From Inia geoffrensis (taxonomy: Eukaryota > Chordata > Mammalia > Artiodactyla > Iniidae), in the NCBI GenBank assembly GCA_036417435.1, contig CM070899.1, positions 175,799,494 to 175,863,493 on the forward strand: a stretch of DNA of 64,000 nucleotides. Reading direction: 5' to 3'. Positions 23,993-36,419 of the stretch are shown here, in pieces. Each line of letters begins with the position of its first letter. Positions within the stretch are counted from its first letter, which is position 1. The notes under the pieces were generated by a model that had not been told where the DNA came from, did not search any database, and was given only the letters and a program-made list of their open reading frames with translations. Both the position numbers and the translations under genes were made by a program.

Positions 23993-26638
23993 TATTTTTA
24001 GTTTTTTAAGGAACCTCAATACTGTTCCACACAGTGGCTGTATCAATTTACATTCCCACTAATGGTGCAAGAGGGTTCCCTTTTCTCCACACCCTCTCCA
24101 GCATTTGTTGCTTGTAGATTTTCTGATGATGCCCATTCTAACTGGTGTGAGGTGATACCTCATTGTAGTTTTGATTTGCATTTCTCTAATAGTTAGTGAT
24201 GTTGAGCATCTTTTCATGCCCTTCTTGGCCATCTGTAAGTCTTCTTTGGAGAAATGTCTGTTTAGGTCTTCTGCCCATTTTTGGATTGGGTTGTTTGTTT
24301 AATATTGAGCTGCATGAGCTGTTTATATATTTTGGAGATTAATCCTTTGTCCGTTGATTCGTTTGCAAATACTTTCTCCCATTCTGAGGGTTATCATTTC
24401 GTCCTGTTTATGGTTTCCTTTGCTGTGCAAAAGCTTTTAAGTTTCGTTAGGTCCCATTTGCTTATTTTTATTTCCATTACTGTAGGAGGTGGGTCAAAAA
24501 AGATCTTGCTGTGATTTATGTCATAGAGTGTTCTGCCTATGTTTTCCTCTAAGAGATTTATAGGGTTCGATCTTACATTTAGGTCTCGAATCCATTTTGA
24601 GTTTATTTTTTGTATGGTGTTAAAGAGTGTTCTAATTTCATTCTTTTCCACGTAAATGTCCAGTTTTCCCAGCACCACTTATTGAAGAGGCTGTCTTTTC
24701 TCCATTGTATATCCTTGCCTCCTTAGTCATAGATTAGTTGACCATATGTGCATGGGTTTATCTCTGGACTTTCTATCCTGTTCCACTGATCTACAGTTCT
24801 GTTTTTGTGCCAGTACCATACTGTCTTGATTACTGTAGCTTATAGTCTGAAGTCCAGGAGCCTGATTCCTCCAGCTTTGTCTTTCTTTCCCAAGATTGCT
24901 TTGGCTATTTGGGGTCTTTTGTGTTTCCATACAAATTGTGGAATTCTTTGTTCTAGTTCTGTGAAAAATGCCAGTGGTAATTTGATAGGGCTTGCATAGA
25001 ATCTGTAGATTGCTTTGGGTAGTAGAGTCATTTTCACAATGTTGACTCTTCCAATCCAAGAACATGGTATATCTCTCCACCTATTTGTATCATCTTTAAT
25101 TTCTTTCATCAGCGTCTTATAGTTTTCTGCATACAGGTCTTTTGTCTCCTTAGGTAGGTTTATTCCTAGGTATTTTATTCTTTTTGTTGCAATGGTAAAT
25201 GGGAGTGTTTTCTTAATTTCAGTTTCAGATTTTTCATCATTAGTGTATAGGAATGCAAGAGATTTCTGGGCATTAATTTTGTATCCTGCAACTTTACCAA
25301 ATTCATTGATTAGCTCTAGTAGTTTTCTGGTGGCATCTTTTGGATCCTCTATGTATAGTATCATGTCATCTGCAAACAGTGACACCTTTACTTCTTCTTT
25401 TCCAATTTGTATTCCTTTTCTTCTTCTTCTCTGATTGCCATGGCTAGGACTTCCAAAACTATGTTGAATAGTGGTGAGAGTGGACATCCTTGTCTTGTTC
25501 CTGATCTTAGAGGAAATGCTTTCAGTTTTTCACCATTCAGAATGATATTTGCTGTGGGTTTGTCATATATGGCCTTTATTATGTTGAGGTAGGTTCCCTC
25601 TATGCCCACTTTTTGGAGAGCTTTTATCATAAATCGGTGTTGAATTTTGTCAAAAGCTTTTTCTGCATCTATTGAGATGGTCATACGGTTTCTACTCCTC
25701 AATTTGTTAATATGGTGTATCACATTGATTGATTTGCGTACTTTGAAGAATCCTTGCATCCCTGGGATAAATCCCACTTGATCATGGTGTATGATCCTTT
25801 TAATGTTTTGTTGGATTCTGTTTGCTAGTATTTTTGCATCTATATTAATCAGTGATACTGTTCTGTAATTTTCTTTTTTTTGTAGTATCTCTGTCTAGTT
25901 TTGGTATCAGGATGATGGTGGCCTCATAGAATGAGTTTGGGAGTGTTCCTTCCTCTGCAATTTTTTGGAAGAGTTTGAGAAGGATGGGTGTTAGCTCTTC
26001 TCTGAATGTTTGACAGAATTCACCTGTGAAGCCATCTGGTTCTGGACTTTTGTTTGTTGGAAGATTTGTAATCACAGTTTCAATTTCATTTCTTGTGATT
26101 GGTCTGGTCATATTTTCTATTTCTTTCTGGTTCAGTCTTGGAAGGTTATACCTTTCTAAGAATTTGTCCATTTCTTCCAGGTTGCCCGATTTATTGGCAT
26201 AGAGTTGCTTGTAGTAGTCTCTTAGGGTGCTTTGTATTTCTGCGTTGTCTGTTGTAACTTCTCCTTTTTCATTTCTAATATTATTGATTTGAGTCCTCTC
26301 CCTCTTTTTCTTGATGAGTCTGGCTAATGGTTTATGAATTTTGTTTATCTTCTCAAAGAATCAGCTTTTAGTTTTATTGATCTTTGCTACTGTTTTCTTT
26401 GTTTCTACTTCATTTATTTCTGCTCTGATCTTTAAGCTTTCTTTCCTTCTGCTAACTTTGGGTTTTGTTTGTTCTTCTTTCTCTAGTTTCTTTAGGTGTA
26501 AGGTTAGATTGTTTATTTGAGATGTTTCTGGTTTCTTGAGGTAGGCTTGTATAGCTATAAACTTCCCTCTTAGAACTGCTTTTGCTGCATCCCACAGGTT
26601 TTGGATCCTCGTGTTTTCACTGTCATTTGTCTCTAGGT

Positions 26639-26851
26639 TTTTTTTTTTTTTTTTTTTTTGCCGTACGCGGGCCTCTCACTGTTGTGGCCTCTCCCATTGC
26701 GGAGCACAGGCTCCGGATGCGCAGGCTCATCGGCCGTGGCTCACGGGCCCAGCCGCTCCGCGGCATGTGGGATCTTCCCGGACCGGGGCACGAACCCGCA
26801 TCCCCTGCATCGGCAGGCGGACTCTCAACCACTGCGCCACCAGGGAAGCCC
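26639..26851 (-). mobile_element. CHR SINE inserted in L1 ORF2
   Basis: Full copy with a 20-nt T run (A tail), flanked by TGTCTCTAGGT at 26628-26638 and 26852-26862. It is CpG-rich, consistent with a relatively recent insertion. Confidence 0.93.
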
Positions 26852-27291
26852 TGTCTCTAGGTATTTTTTGATTTCCTCTTTGATTTAAAAAAATTTTTTT
26901 ACATCATTATCCTCTTTGATTTCTTCAGTGATCGCTTGGTTATTTACTAACGTATTGTTTACTCTCCATGTGTTTGTGTTTTTTACAGTTTTTTCTCTGT
27001 AACTGATTTCTAATCTCATAGCATTACGGTCCGAAAAGATGCTTGATATCATTTCAATATTCTTAAATCTACTGAGGCTTGATTTGTGACTCAAGATGTG
27101 ATCTATCCTGGAGAATGTTCCGTGCCCACTTGAGAAGAAAATGTAATCCGCTGTTTTTGGATGGAATGTCCTATAAATATCCATTACATCTATCTGGTCT
27201 ATTGTGTCATTTAAAGCTTCTGTTTCCTTATTAATTTTCTGCTTGGATGATCTGTCCAATGGTGTAAGTGAGGTGTTAAAAGTCCCCCATT

Positions 27292-27497
27292 AGGGTTTCC
27301 CCGGTGACTCAGTGGGTGAGAGTCCCCCTGCCGATGCAGGGGACACAGGTTCATGCCCCAGTTCAGGAAGATCCCACATGCTGCGGAGTGGCTGGGCTGG
27401 TGAGCCATGGCCGCTGAGCCTGCGCATCTGGAGCCTGTGCTCCGCAACGGGAGAGGCCACAACAGTGAGAGGCCCGTGTACCGCAAAAAAAAAAAAA
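27292..27497 (+). mobile_element. CHR SINE inserted in L1 ORF2 (endonuclease part)
   Basis: Plus-strand copy with a mutated head (GGGTTTCCCCGGTGACTCAG). The duplication AAAAGTCCCCCA is at 27278-27289 and 27498-27509. Confidence 0.92.
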
Positions 27498-27976
27498 AAA
27501 AGTCCCCCACTATTAGCATGTCACTGTCGATTTCCTCTTCTATAGCTGTTAGCAGTTGCCTTCTGTAATGAGGTGCTTCTATGTTGGGTGCATATATATT
27601 TATAATTGTTATATCTTCTTCTTAGATTGATCCCTTGATCATTATGTAGTGTCCTTCCTTGTCTCTTGTAACATTATTTTAAAGTCTATTTTATCTGATA
27701 TGAGTATTGCTACTCCAGCTTTCTTTTGATTTCCATTTGAATGGAATACCTTTTTCCAACCCCTCACTTTCAGTCTGTATGTGTCCCTAGGTCTGAAGTG
27801 GATAGCATATATATGGGTCTTGTTTTTGTATCCATTCAGCAAGCCTGTGTCTTTTGGTTGGAGCATTTAATCCATTCACATTTAAGGTAATTATCAATAT
27901 GTATGTTCCTATGACCATTTTCTTAATCGTTTTGGGTTTGTTTTTGTAGGTCCTTTTCTTCTCTTGTGTTTCCCAC

Positions 27977-28896
27977 TTAGAAAAGTTCCTTTAGCATTTG
28001 TTGTAGAGCTGGTTTGGTGGTGCTGAATTCTCTTGGCTTTTGCTTGTCTGTAAAGCTTTTGATTTCTCCATCGAATCTGAATGAGATCCTTGCTGGGTAG
28101 AGTAATCTTGGTTGTAGGTTTTTCCCTTTCATCACTTTAAGTATACCATGCCACTCCCTTCTGGCTTGTAGAGTTTCTGCTGAGAAATCAGCTGTTAACC
28201 TCATGGGAGTTCCCTTGTATGTTATTGGTAGTTTTTCCCTTGCTTTCAAGAATTTTTCTTTGTCTTTAATTTTTGCCAGTTTGATTACTATGTGTCTCGG
28301 TGTGTTTCTCCTTGGGTTTATCCTGCCTGGGACTCTCTGCACTGCCTGGACTTGGGTGGCTATTTCCTTTCCCATGTTAGGGAAGTTTTCGACTATAATC
28401 TCTTCAGATATTTTCTCGGCTCCTTTCTCTCTCTCTTCTCCTTCTGGGACCCCTATAATGTGTATGTTGCTGCATTTAATGTTGTCCCAGAGGTCTCTTA
28501 GGCTGTCTTCATTTCTTTTCAGTCTTTTTTCTTTGTTCTGTTCCACAGCAGTGAATCCCACCATTCTGTCTTCCAGGTCACTTATCCGTTCTTCTGCCTC
28601 AGTTATTCTGCTATTGATTCCTTCTAGTGTAGTTTTCATTTCATTTATTGTATTGTTCATCTCTGTTTGTTCTTTAATTCTTCTAGGTGTTTGCTCTTTA
28701 ATTCTTCTAAGTCTTTGTTAAACATTTCTTGCATCTTCTCGATCTTTGCCTCCATTCTTTTTCCGAGGTCCTGGATCATCTTCACTATCATTCTGAATTC
28801 TTTTTCTGGAAGGCTGCCTATCTCCACTTCATTTAGTTGTTTTTCTGGGGTTTTATCTTGTTCCTTCATCTGGTACATAACCCTCTGCCTTTTCAT
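27977..28896 (-). pseudogene. L1 ORF1 (RNA-binding chaperone), frameshifted
   Basis: L1 ORF1p normally forms coiled-coil trimers that coat L1 RNA. An N-terminal part (28896 to about 28657) is coiled-coil-rich and reads into a premature stop. A second frame (28660-27977) carries the rest of the coiled coil (for example ITEAEERISDLEDRM), the RRM-like region (IHIIGVPEGE) and the C-terminal domain (ARREWHGILKVMK), ending at the normal position. The break coincides with a 24-bp tandem duplication at 28666-28713, so the copy is inactive. The ordering of domains matches L1 ORF1p. Confidence 0.9.
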
Positions 28897-29819
28897 CTTG
28901 TCTATCTTTCTGTGAATGTGGTTTTTGTTCTACAGGCTGCAGGATCGTAGTTCTTCTTGCTTCTGCTGTCTGCCCTCTGGTGGATGGGGCTATTTAAGAG
29001 GCTTGTGCAAGTTTCCTGATGGGAGGGACTGATGGTGGGTAGAGCTGGCTGTTGCTCTGGTGGGCAGAGCTCAGTAAAACTTTAATCCAGTTGACTGTTG
29101 ATGGGTGTGGCTGGGTTCCCTCCCTGTTGGTTGTTTGGCCTGAGGCCACCCAACACTGGAGCCTACCCGGGCTCTTTGGTGGAGCTAATGGCGGACTCTG
29201 GGAGGGCTCACGCCAAGGAGTACTTCCCAGAACTTCTGCTGCCAGTGTCCTTGTCCTCATGGTGAGACACAGCCACCCCCGCCTCTGCAGGAGACCCCCC
29301 AACACTACCAGGTAGGTCTGCTTCAGTCTCTATGGGGTCACTGCTCCTTTCCCTGGGTCCCCATGCACACACTACTTTGTGTGTGCCCTCCAAGAGTGGA
29401 GACTCTGTTTCCCCCAGTCCTGTCGAAGTCCTGCAATCAAATCCCGCTAGCCTTCAAAGTCTGATTCTCTAGGAATTCCTCCTCCCGTTGCCGGACCCCC
29501 CGGGTTCTGAAGCCTGACGTGGGGCTCAGAACCTTCACTCCAGTGGGTGGGCTTCTGTGCGTTAAGTGTTCTCCAGTTTGTGGGTCACCCACCCAGCAGT
29601 TATGGGATTTGATTTTATTGTTATTGCGCCCCTCCTACCATCTCATTGTGGCTTCTCCTTTGTCTTTGGATGTGGGGTATCTGTCTTGGTGAGTTCCAGT
29701 GTCTTCCTGTCAATGACTTTTCAGCAGTTAGTTGTGATTCCAGTGTTCTCGCAAGAGGGAATGAGAGCACATCCTTCTACTCCATCATCTTGAACCAATC
29801 TTCAGTAAACTGTTCTTAA

Positions 29820-31670
29820 TAAAACTTCCTATTGCCTTGAAAAAACTCAAGAATATTAAATCCAAGAGAAGAACATATATCAGATTCAGTAAAAAGGGAA
29901 GACTATAGTTATCCAAACTATATATTTAGGCACACAGTTGAAGAACTTCAAATACTGGTTGACATCTGGGTATCTTAATTTCTGTAATGTTATTACCCAA
30001 GGTCAACTGCCTCAAACTTAGTAATTCCATGCAATCTTTCTAAGTCCTTGGGTCATTTTCTCATCTGATATTACTGAGTAAGAAGCTCAAGCTGAACTCT
30101 TGATAATGACATCATCCTCTTTACTCGGGCCTTTGCACTTAAATTTATAGTCCACTCCCACCCTCCACCCCCCAAAAAAGCCTACAACAACAAAAAACTA
30201 TGTGCCTGGATACAAGTGCATTTACCACTAGAAGAACTAAATAATAGAGGCATTTAAGGAGGCATTTAAGAACCAGGAGGATAAGACAGGAAACTTGTGC
30301 TCACCATAACTTCAGGACTATGGGACTTTATCCAGGTTCACAGAAAATTCAAAATTATTGGAAAAAAAATCAAAATAAACTGAAAAAGGAGAATGTTTTT
30401 CAAATCATTTTTCATGGCAATAATAAATAAATAATAAAGTCATTTACTTCATAATAAATTTTAAGTCTGGGCTTCTATGGTTGACCTGCTACAAAAGAAG
30501 CAGGGAGAAGCTTGGGTTCTTCCACTGGAGATCACTGCTAAAAGTCAATTGCCTTTGGAGAAAACTACTAAAATTTACGTAAGATGACAGCTTTAGTTAG
30601 CTTAGCCTTCAACTATACATAGGAACCAATAAAGGGCTAGTTTATATCAAAATCCTGGTTATTGATACTCATATAGAACATACATCTTATTATTTTTTGA
30701 GAGTCAAGGTTGGTAAGAATAATCTGTTGACAAATCAGATAATTTCCAGTACAGTAAAAGAGGAATGCATTCTATCCTCTTATTTTTAACTTGCATCGAA
30801 ATAAATATGGATTAATAACATGTTTATTTAAGTTGAACACACCTCTGCCCTCCCTATAAGATTAAAAATGCAAGCCTTCTCCAAAATGTAGATAAACAAA
30901 ATACTGCAGCCTCAAGAGACAGCTGCTTCTGATATCTAATTACTGGGGGACTGAGCTGGCAGGAACATCCAATCAACTATTCACAAAACAAAATCATCAT
31001 TGCTGGTAACCAGATTAGTTATCTTAGACTATATTTTGTAACTAATTTATCTTGAAAGGGAAGTCAATGGCAGGGGCACAAAGCAGGATGGACAGTTCTA
31101 TATCAAAGAGATTTGAGAGACAGAACCAAATGTATATTTTTTAAAAAATTTCGCAAGGCAGAAATAAAAGTTGAAATTACATATTACCTAGAAGTTAATG
31201 AAAAGGAAACTATTTGGTATCAAAACCTATGACAGCTAAAGCTCTACTGAGAGGTTAATACTTGTAGCTTTAAATACTCTTTTAACAAGACAGTCTGAAA
31301 ATGAATGAAGTGCCCAGCCTAAGAAAGTAGAAAAAGAACAACAAAATACACAAAATAGGAAGAACAAAAAAACATAAAAGGTGAAAGTAATGAAACCGGA
31401 AAGGAAAAAAAGCTGGTTCTTTGGGAAAGTGAATAAGACGTACCAGACACCGAGTGCCTTGATAGTCACTTAAAACCTCAGTTTCTGTATCTTGAATATT
31501 CTCACATATCAACTTTACTTTCCTCTCCGATGACCCCGCCTCCTGTACTGTCCAATAGCAGAGCCAAACGATCTCATCTGAAAGCTCAGCCAAGACAAGT
31601 TCTAGATATGGTACTGGGAACTTTCAAAATCTGTCCTTCACCTAATCAGTTTTGCATTTACTCCCTTTCA
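29820..31670. other. Intronic DNA, nothing certain recognised
   Basis: AT-rich sequence. An MIR-like phrase near 30040-30080 is too short to call. No exon-like structure with good signals was found. Confidence 0.45.
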
Positions 31671-31678
31671 GAGACAGA

Positions 31679-31896
31679 TTTTTTTTTTTTTTTTTTTTTT
31701 TTTTGCAGTATGCGGGCCTCTCACTGTCGTGGCCTCTCCTGTTGTGGAGCACAGCCTCCAGACGCGCAGGCTCAGCGGCCATGGCTCACGGGCCCAGCCG
31801 CTCCGTGGCATGTGGGATCTTCCCGGACCGGGGCACGAACCCGTGTCCCCTGCATCGGCAGGCGGACTCTCAACCACTGCGTCACCAGGGAAGCCC
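31679..31896 (-). mobile_element. CHR SINE, young subfamily
   Basis: Full-length minus-strand copy with a T run of about 26 nt. The target duplication is not clear. Confidence 0.9.
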
Positions 31897-33084
31897 AACA
31901 GGTTGGTTCTTAATACCAGAGCACCAGTTCCCCTTACAGGGCTTTCTTCTGCTGTGCTTCCTGCAGACTGTCTTGTCCCTGGTAGTCTTCTTCCCAACGA
32001 CAGAAGCCCCAACTCCTGAATGTCAGCCCAGGGAATAGTCCCCAAGGCTCACAGCTGGACCTCTTAGAGAACAGTCAACTGACTGCTACTGCTAAATGGT
32101 TTGTCCATTTTCCCACTGGTATGCTTCCACTCTGACATGGTAAGTGAGAAGGTGGCTACAGTCAATGAAAGTGATGATTTCAAATCCATGCCACACCAAA
32201 GGAAAAACAGATAGGCACCCATGCCTACTAACAGAAATGTAAAAGCAGCAGAAGCACAGCCTCCATCTGATTTCCACCTTCCAAAATTTACCAAAGTATG
32301 TCTAATTGGCCAAAGCTATATTATATCCAGAATACTTAACTGCAAGTGAGTCTGAGAAACATAGTTATTAACTTTCCACACTTTGTGCAGTAAAGCACAC
32401 CAGAAGGAAGGAATAAAAGTTGAAACCAATCCACTGTATTTACTACATAGAAGGTTTGTTTTCTCATATCATCCTCTAATTTTAATATATAAATTCTTAT
32501 AGCATTTAAGAAAGCTGATAAATTTGTAAAATAAATGTGCAAACCAGGAAATACAATGGAATGATGATGAATGCTTTTCTTTGGATCTCTGAAATTAACT
32601 CACTTTTTTAGGGTGAAACCTTTATCTCCAAATAAAGACGTGTAATAGTCCACTACATTTTTCCTTTTCTTCAAGGACTGTCAGGGTAAATTTCTAAATT
32701 ATTCATAGTATGGATTGTAAATCCCCGAAGACAGAGACCAATTCTTTCAATTTATGTTTTCATAAGTTCCAACTAGAAAGCATAAATAATACAGTTCTCC
32801 CAATAATAATACAGTTCTTCCTCCTTTCCCAGTTTTTCCTTTTAGGTAAATGGCACCACTATCTACTCAGTAGCCAGAGCCAAAAATCTAACGGTAAACC
32901 TCAAATTATTTTCATTCCTTCAGCCTCCTTATGTAATTTGTCAGGTGTCCAAACACTCCCCTGATCCTAGTCCAAGCAACCTATTCTTGGCCCTTCTATG
33001 GTACTCTGTTCAAAGTATATGTTGCTTCAAATATCATGGCTCCTCTGGTATATAAAGTGGATATTCAGTCCACCTTCTTTCTAA

Positions 33085-33265
33085 TCCAGCATTGTCTAAA
33101 AAGAATTTTGCACAATGATAGCCATGTTCCAGACCTGCACATGTAGCCACTGAGCACTTGAGATGTGGGAAGCATGACTAAAGAACTGAATTTAAATTTC
33201 ATTTAATTTTAATTCAGTTAAATTTAAATAGCCACATGTGGTTAGCGGCTACTATGTTCAACAAG
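33085..33265. repeat. Old DNA-transposon-like repeat
   Basis: Contains CCACTGAGCACTTGAGATGTGG and AAATAGCCACATGTGGTTAG, phrases typical of a widespread mammalian non-autonomous DNA transposon. I cannot name the family securely. Confidence 0.5.
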
Positions 33266-33659
33266 GAATTTCTAGAGCATCTTCCCACACTAAAGAAGTT
33301 AGACGCACTCTGATCTAGTATGCAAAAATGAGGCAAAGACCACTTCTGCTGCCAAACAAGGTCATAGGTTTTTCTGTGATAGTATTAGAAGTCCTGTTTC
33401 AACCACTAGCTTCATGGCTGCCAGACACTCCTTTTGGTGGAACAGGTATAGTGCAGCAGTTGCAGTGGCTAACTGATCATGATAGTTCCCTGATCACGAT
33501 AGCTTCCTAACTGTAGCAATCACAGTACAGTCCAATTAAGAGATATTGGAAAAGTGTAGGATAATCATAGGGGAGACAATTCATTCAGTATTGTAGAGAA
33601 GTAGCAATGAGTTTATCTTAGGTAATCTTTGGGGAGAGAGAATAAAAAGTCTTTAAGAA

Positions 33660-34600
33660 ATGTTATTAAGAGAACTTCTGTTGATAATTTAGATTGGGGG
33701 AGGGATGTAAATGACAGGTGACTTGTAGTGTCAGACTTGCACAAGTAAGGATACTGGTGCCATTGGTGGAGATAGGGAATACCATAAGAGTAAGATTAGA
33801 AGGGCAAAGAAGATCATGAGTTTACCAAGCAGGAGATGCCTTTGAAGTAGTCAAGTGGAACTGTCGATTAAGCATCTGAATATATAGGTTTGAAGCTCAA
33901 AGAAGTAGTTTGTGCTAGACATATAGATTTAGGAGCTATTGGTACATGAAGAAAAATCGAACACAGGCACAAATAAGATTGCTTAAAGAAAAAAGTATGG
34001 AGTGGTAAGACATGAAGGCCTAAATGAGTCTGAAGAATGTAAATAAATGACAGAGAACCAAAGTTAGTTGGAAAATCAGAAGGATTTTCTTTTACTCCAA
34101 GAATAAAAGAATGTTCAGCAGTATCAATACTGCTACTGTTAGGTAAAATAAGCACTGAAACATCCTGACTGGAGTTGCTATTTTGAAGATCACCAACGAC
34201 CTTGGGAAGAGCTGTTTTGATAGAGTAATGGGTACAGATGCCAAACTAGACAGCAGTAAGGAATGGGTGGGAACTGAGGAAATGAGGACAGATTTTCAAG
34301 AAATTTGACTGCTAAAAGGAGATGTGGGATTGAGAAAGGTTTTCTTTCCTTTTTGACACTGATAAGAAGGATCCAGCTGACAGGAGAATTTAAATATAAG
34401 TGATATACAGGATTACTGACAGTGGGGACAGAATCCAAATTATGAGAGAAAAACTGGCCTTCAGGAAGAAGGAGAGGATAGACATAAGAGTCTGTAGGGT
34501 GATTGTGGGAAGCTGGAAGTATCTGGCTGTAAATGTTATAAATCCTGATGATGCATAAATATCATTGCTAATAAAAGTTGAGGGGGATTCTTTGAATTAA
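33660..34600. repeat. Old interspersed repeat, family not assigned
   Basis: Purine-rich sequence with phrases seen in a common old mammalian repeat (around 33830-33930 and CACCAACGACCTTGGGAAGAG near 34190). No coding potential is visible. Confidence 0.35.
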
Positions 34601-34913
34601 CAGGAATGAGAATACAAGCTGACGGTAAGAGAGTTCTTTTAGGCTGAACTCTTCATTAGATGTAGTAGGAAGGTCATACTAAGGAAAAAAGTGGACATGT
34701 AGACAGGAGAGACAGAACTAGTAATTCAGTCTGTACAACTTTGCCTAGCTATTCGTTAACAGAAGATCTGATGTACATAGTGGCTATTTCTACATTTACC
34801 TTAACCCTTTCTCCTACTTTACCGTTTCGTCTTATTTCCAATTTTATGCAAAATAACTGTTTACTTAGTAATTTGCGAAGTGATAGATGAAAAATCAAAA
34901 TTATACTAGACAG

Positions 34914-35123
34914 GGCTTCCCTGGTGGCACAGTGGTTGAGAGTCCACCTGCTGATGCATGGGACACAGGTTTGTGCCCCAGTCCGGGAAGATCCCACATG
35001 CCACGGAGCAGCTAGGCCCGTGAGCCATGGCCACTGAGCCTGCGCATCCGGAGCCTGTGTTCCGCCAACGGGAGAGGCCACAGCAGTGAGAGGCCCGCGT
35101 ACCACACACACACACACACAAAA
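34914..35123 (+). mobile_element. CHR SINE with tail converted to (CA)n
   Basis: Plus-strand copy flanked by an exact 15-bp duplication, AAATTATACTAGACA, at 34899-34913 and 35124-35138. Its tail is a (CA)9 tract at 35103-35120 followed by A. Confidence 0.94.
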
Positions 35124-35239
35124 AAATTATACTAGACAATCACTAGAAATGATATACTAGAAATGATCAGTAAGTTCAAATTTCCAGCTTTTCTCTCTGT
35201 GTAGCAGTATTACATAGAAATAGATAATACTTTAAAATC

Positions 35240-36115
35240 TGTATTTCATATCCAAATGGCCAACAAACAAATGAAAAAGTATTCAACTTCATTAATCATT
35301 GGGGAAAAGCAAATTAAAGCCCCAATGAGATACCACTACATACCTAACAAAATGGCCAAAATAAAGAAGGTAATTTTTTAATTTTTGTAAAATGAAAATT
35401 TGTAAAAGATTTTCTCTTTATAAAAAAGATAATTAACAAGCGAGTGTTGACAGGATATGGAGCAACTACACCATCAATGCACTGCTAGAGGGGCTATAAA
35501 CTAGTACAACCATCTGAAAACTGTTTGGCAGTATCTGCTAAAGCTGAATAGACACATACCCTGTGATCCAGCAAGTTCGTTCCTAGGTATGAACCCAACA
35601 GAAATGCATAGATATGCTCATCAAAAAACATGTACAAGAATGTTCATAGAAGCACTGTTCATAACAGCTCCAAACTGGAAACAACCTAAATATCCATCAA
35701 CAATAGGATGGGTAAATAAATTGGGATACATCCATACAATGGAATACACAGACAGCAATGAACACAAGTGAACTTTTGTTTGACACAATATGGATGACTT
35801 TCATGAGCATAATGTTGAGCAAAAGAAGCCAAGCAACCAGAGCATATACCATATGATTATGTGAATGTAAAATTTTTTAAAAGGTAAAACTAATTTATGA
35901 TGTTAGAAGGCAGGATAACAGTTATCCTTGGAGGGGAGAGTAATTGAGAAAGAGCACAAGAGGGGGTTTTGGAGTGCTGGTAACATTTTATTTCTTGTCC
36001 TTGGTGATTACATGGATGGATTCAGTTGTGAAAATTCATTTAACTATATACTTACGATTTTTGCATCTTTCTGAATGTACGAATGTGCATTTCGATAAAA
36101 ACTTTACTTCAGAAA
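35240..36115 (+). mobile_element. Old L1 3' fragment
   Basis: L1 ORF2-end and 3' UTR landmarks (GCAAATTAAAGCCCCAATGAG, CAACCTAAATATCCATCAAC, ATACAATGGAATAC) are degraded throughout. Confidence 0.8.
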
Positions 36116-36282
36116 ACTGTGTATCTCTTAAACTACTTTGGTAGATTTGACTCTTCAAATGAGCTCCTTACAGAAATAGCAACAATCCAATGGAAAATAA
36201 AATATATAACCTAAACATGTAAGCAACCTCTCTTCCAAAAGAAAAAGAAACATTACATGGGGTCTATATGGGAAAAGAATCT

Positions 36283-36390
36283 AAAGAAGTGGATATATAT
36301 ATTTGTATAACTGATTCACTTTGCTGTACACCTGAAACTAACACAACACTGCAAATCAACTATACTCCAATAAAAACAAAATAAAAATAG
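36283..36390 (+). mobile_element. Short L1 3' end
   Basis: Terminal L1 3' UTR only (ACTGATTCACTTTGCTGTACA, CTATACTCCAATAAAA). It is a separate, strongly 5'-truncated insertion. Confidence 0.75.
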
Positions 36391-36419
36391 TTATTACAAA
36401 AAAAAAATTACACAGAAAT

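Larger units (their letters stand above)
23448..27930 (-). pseudogene. L1 ORF2 (endonuclease and reverse transcriptase), broken
   Basis: ORF2p supplies the nicking endonuclease and reverse transcriptase of L1. Endonuclease remnants occur at about 27866-27642 (FRPRDTYRLKVRGWKK) and 27259-26885. Reverse-transcriptase blocks occur at 26171-25845, 25777-25388 (including [13 protein letters not shown] and [12 protein letters not shown]) and 25487-24840, with the catalytic FADD motif. The C-terminal part (ending near 23448) includes VEYYSAIKGNE. Frameshifts, stops and three SINE insertions split it, so it cannot make an active protein. Confidence 0.9.
23220..29817 (-). mobile_element. Near full-length cetartiodactyl LINE-1, inactive
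   Basis: The element runs from its 5' end near 29805 (GAAGATTGGTTCAAGATGATGG) to a 3' end with an A-rich tail near 23232. It is flanked by a 12-bp duplication, TAAACTGTTCTT, at 23220-23231 and 29806-29817. Subtracting three nested CHR SINEs leaves about 6 kb. It holds a GC-richer 5' UTR (about 28900-29805), frameshifted ORF1 and heavily broken ORF2. It sits in the same orientation as DNAJC1. Confidence 0.92.

Noticed and set aside
24840..25487. A 215-codon ORF with a reverse-transcriptase motif as a possible host gene
   Set aside because: It is a fragment of broken L1 ORF2 within an element bounded by a target duplication.
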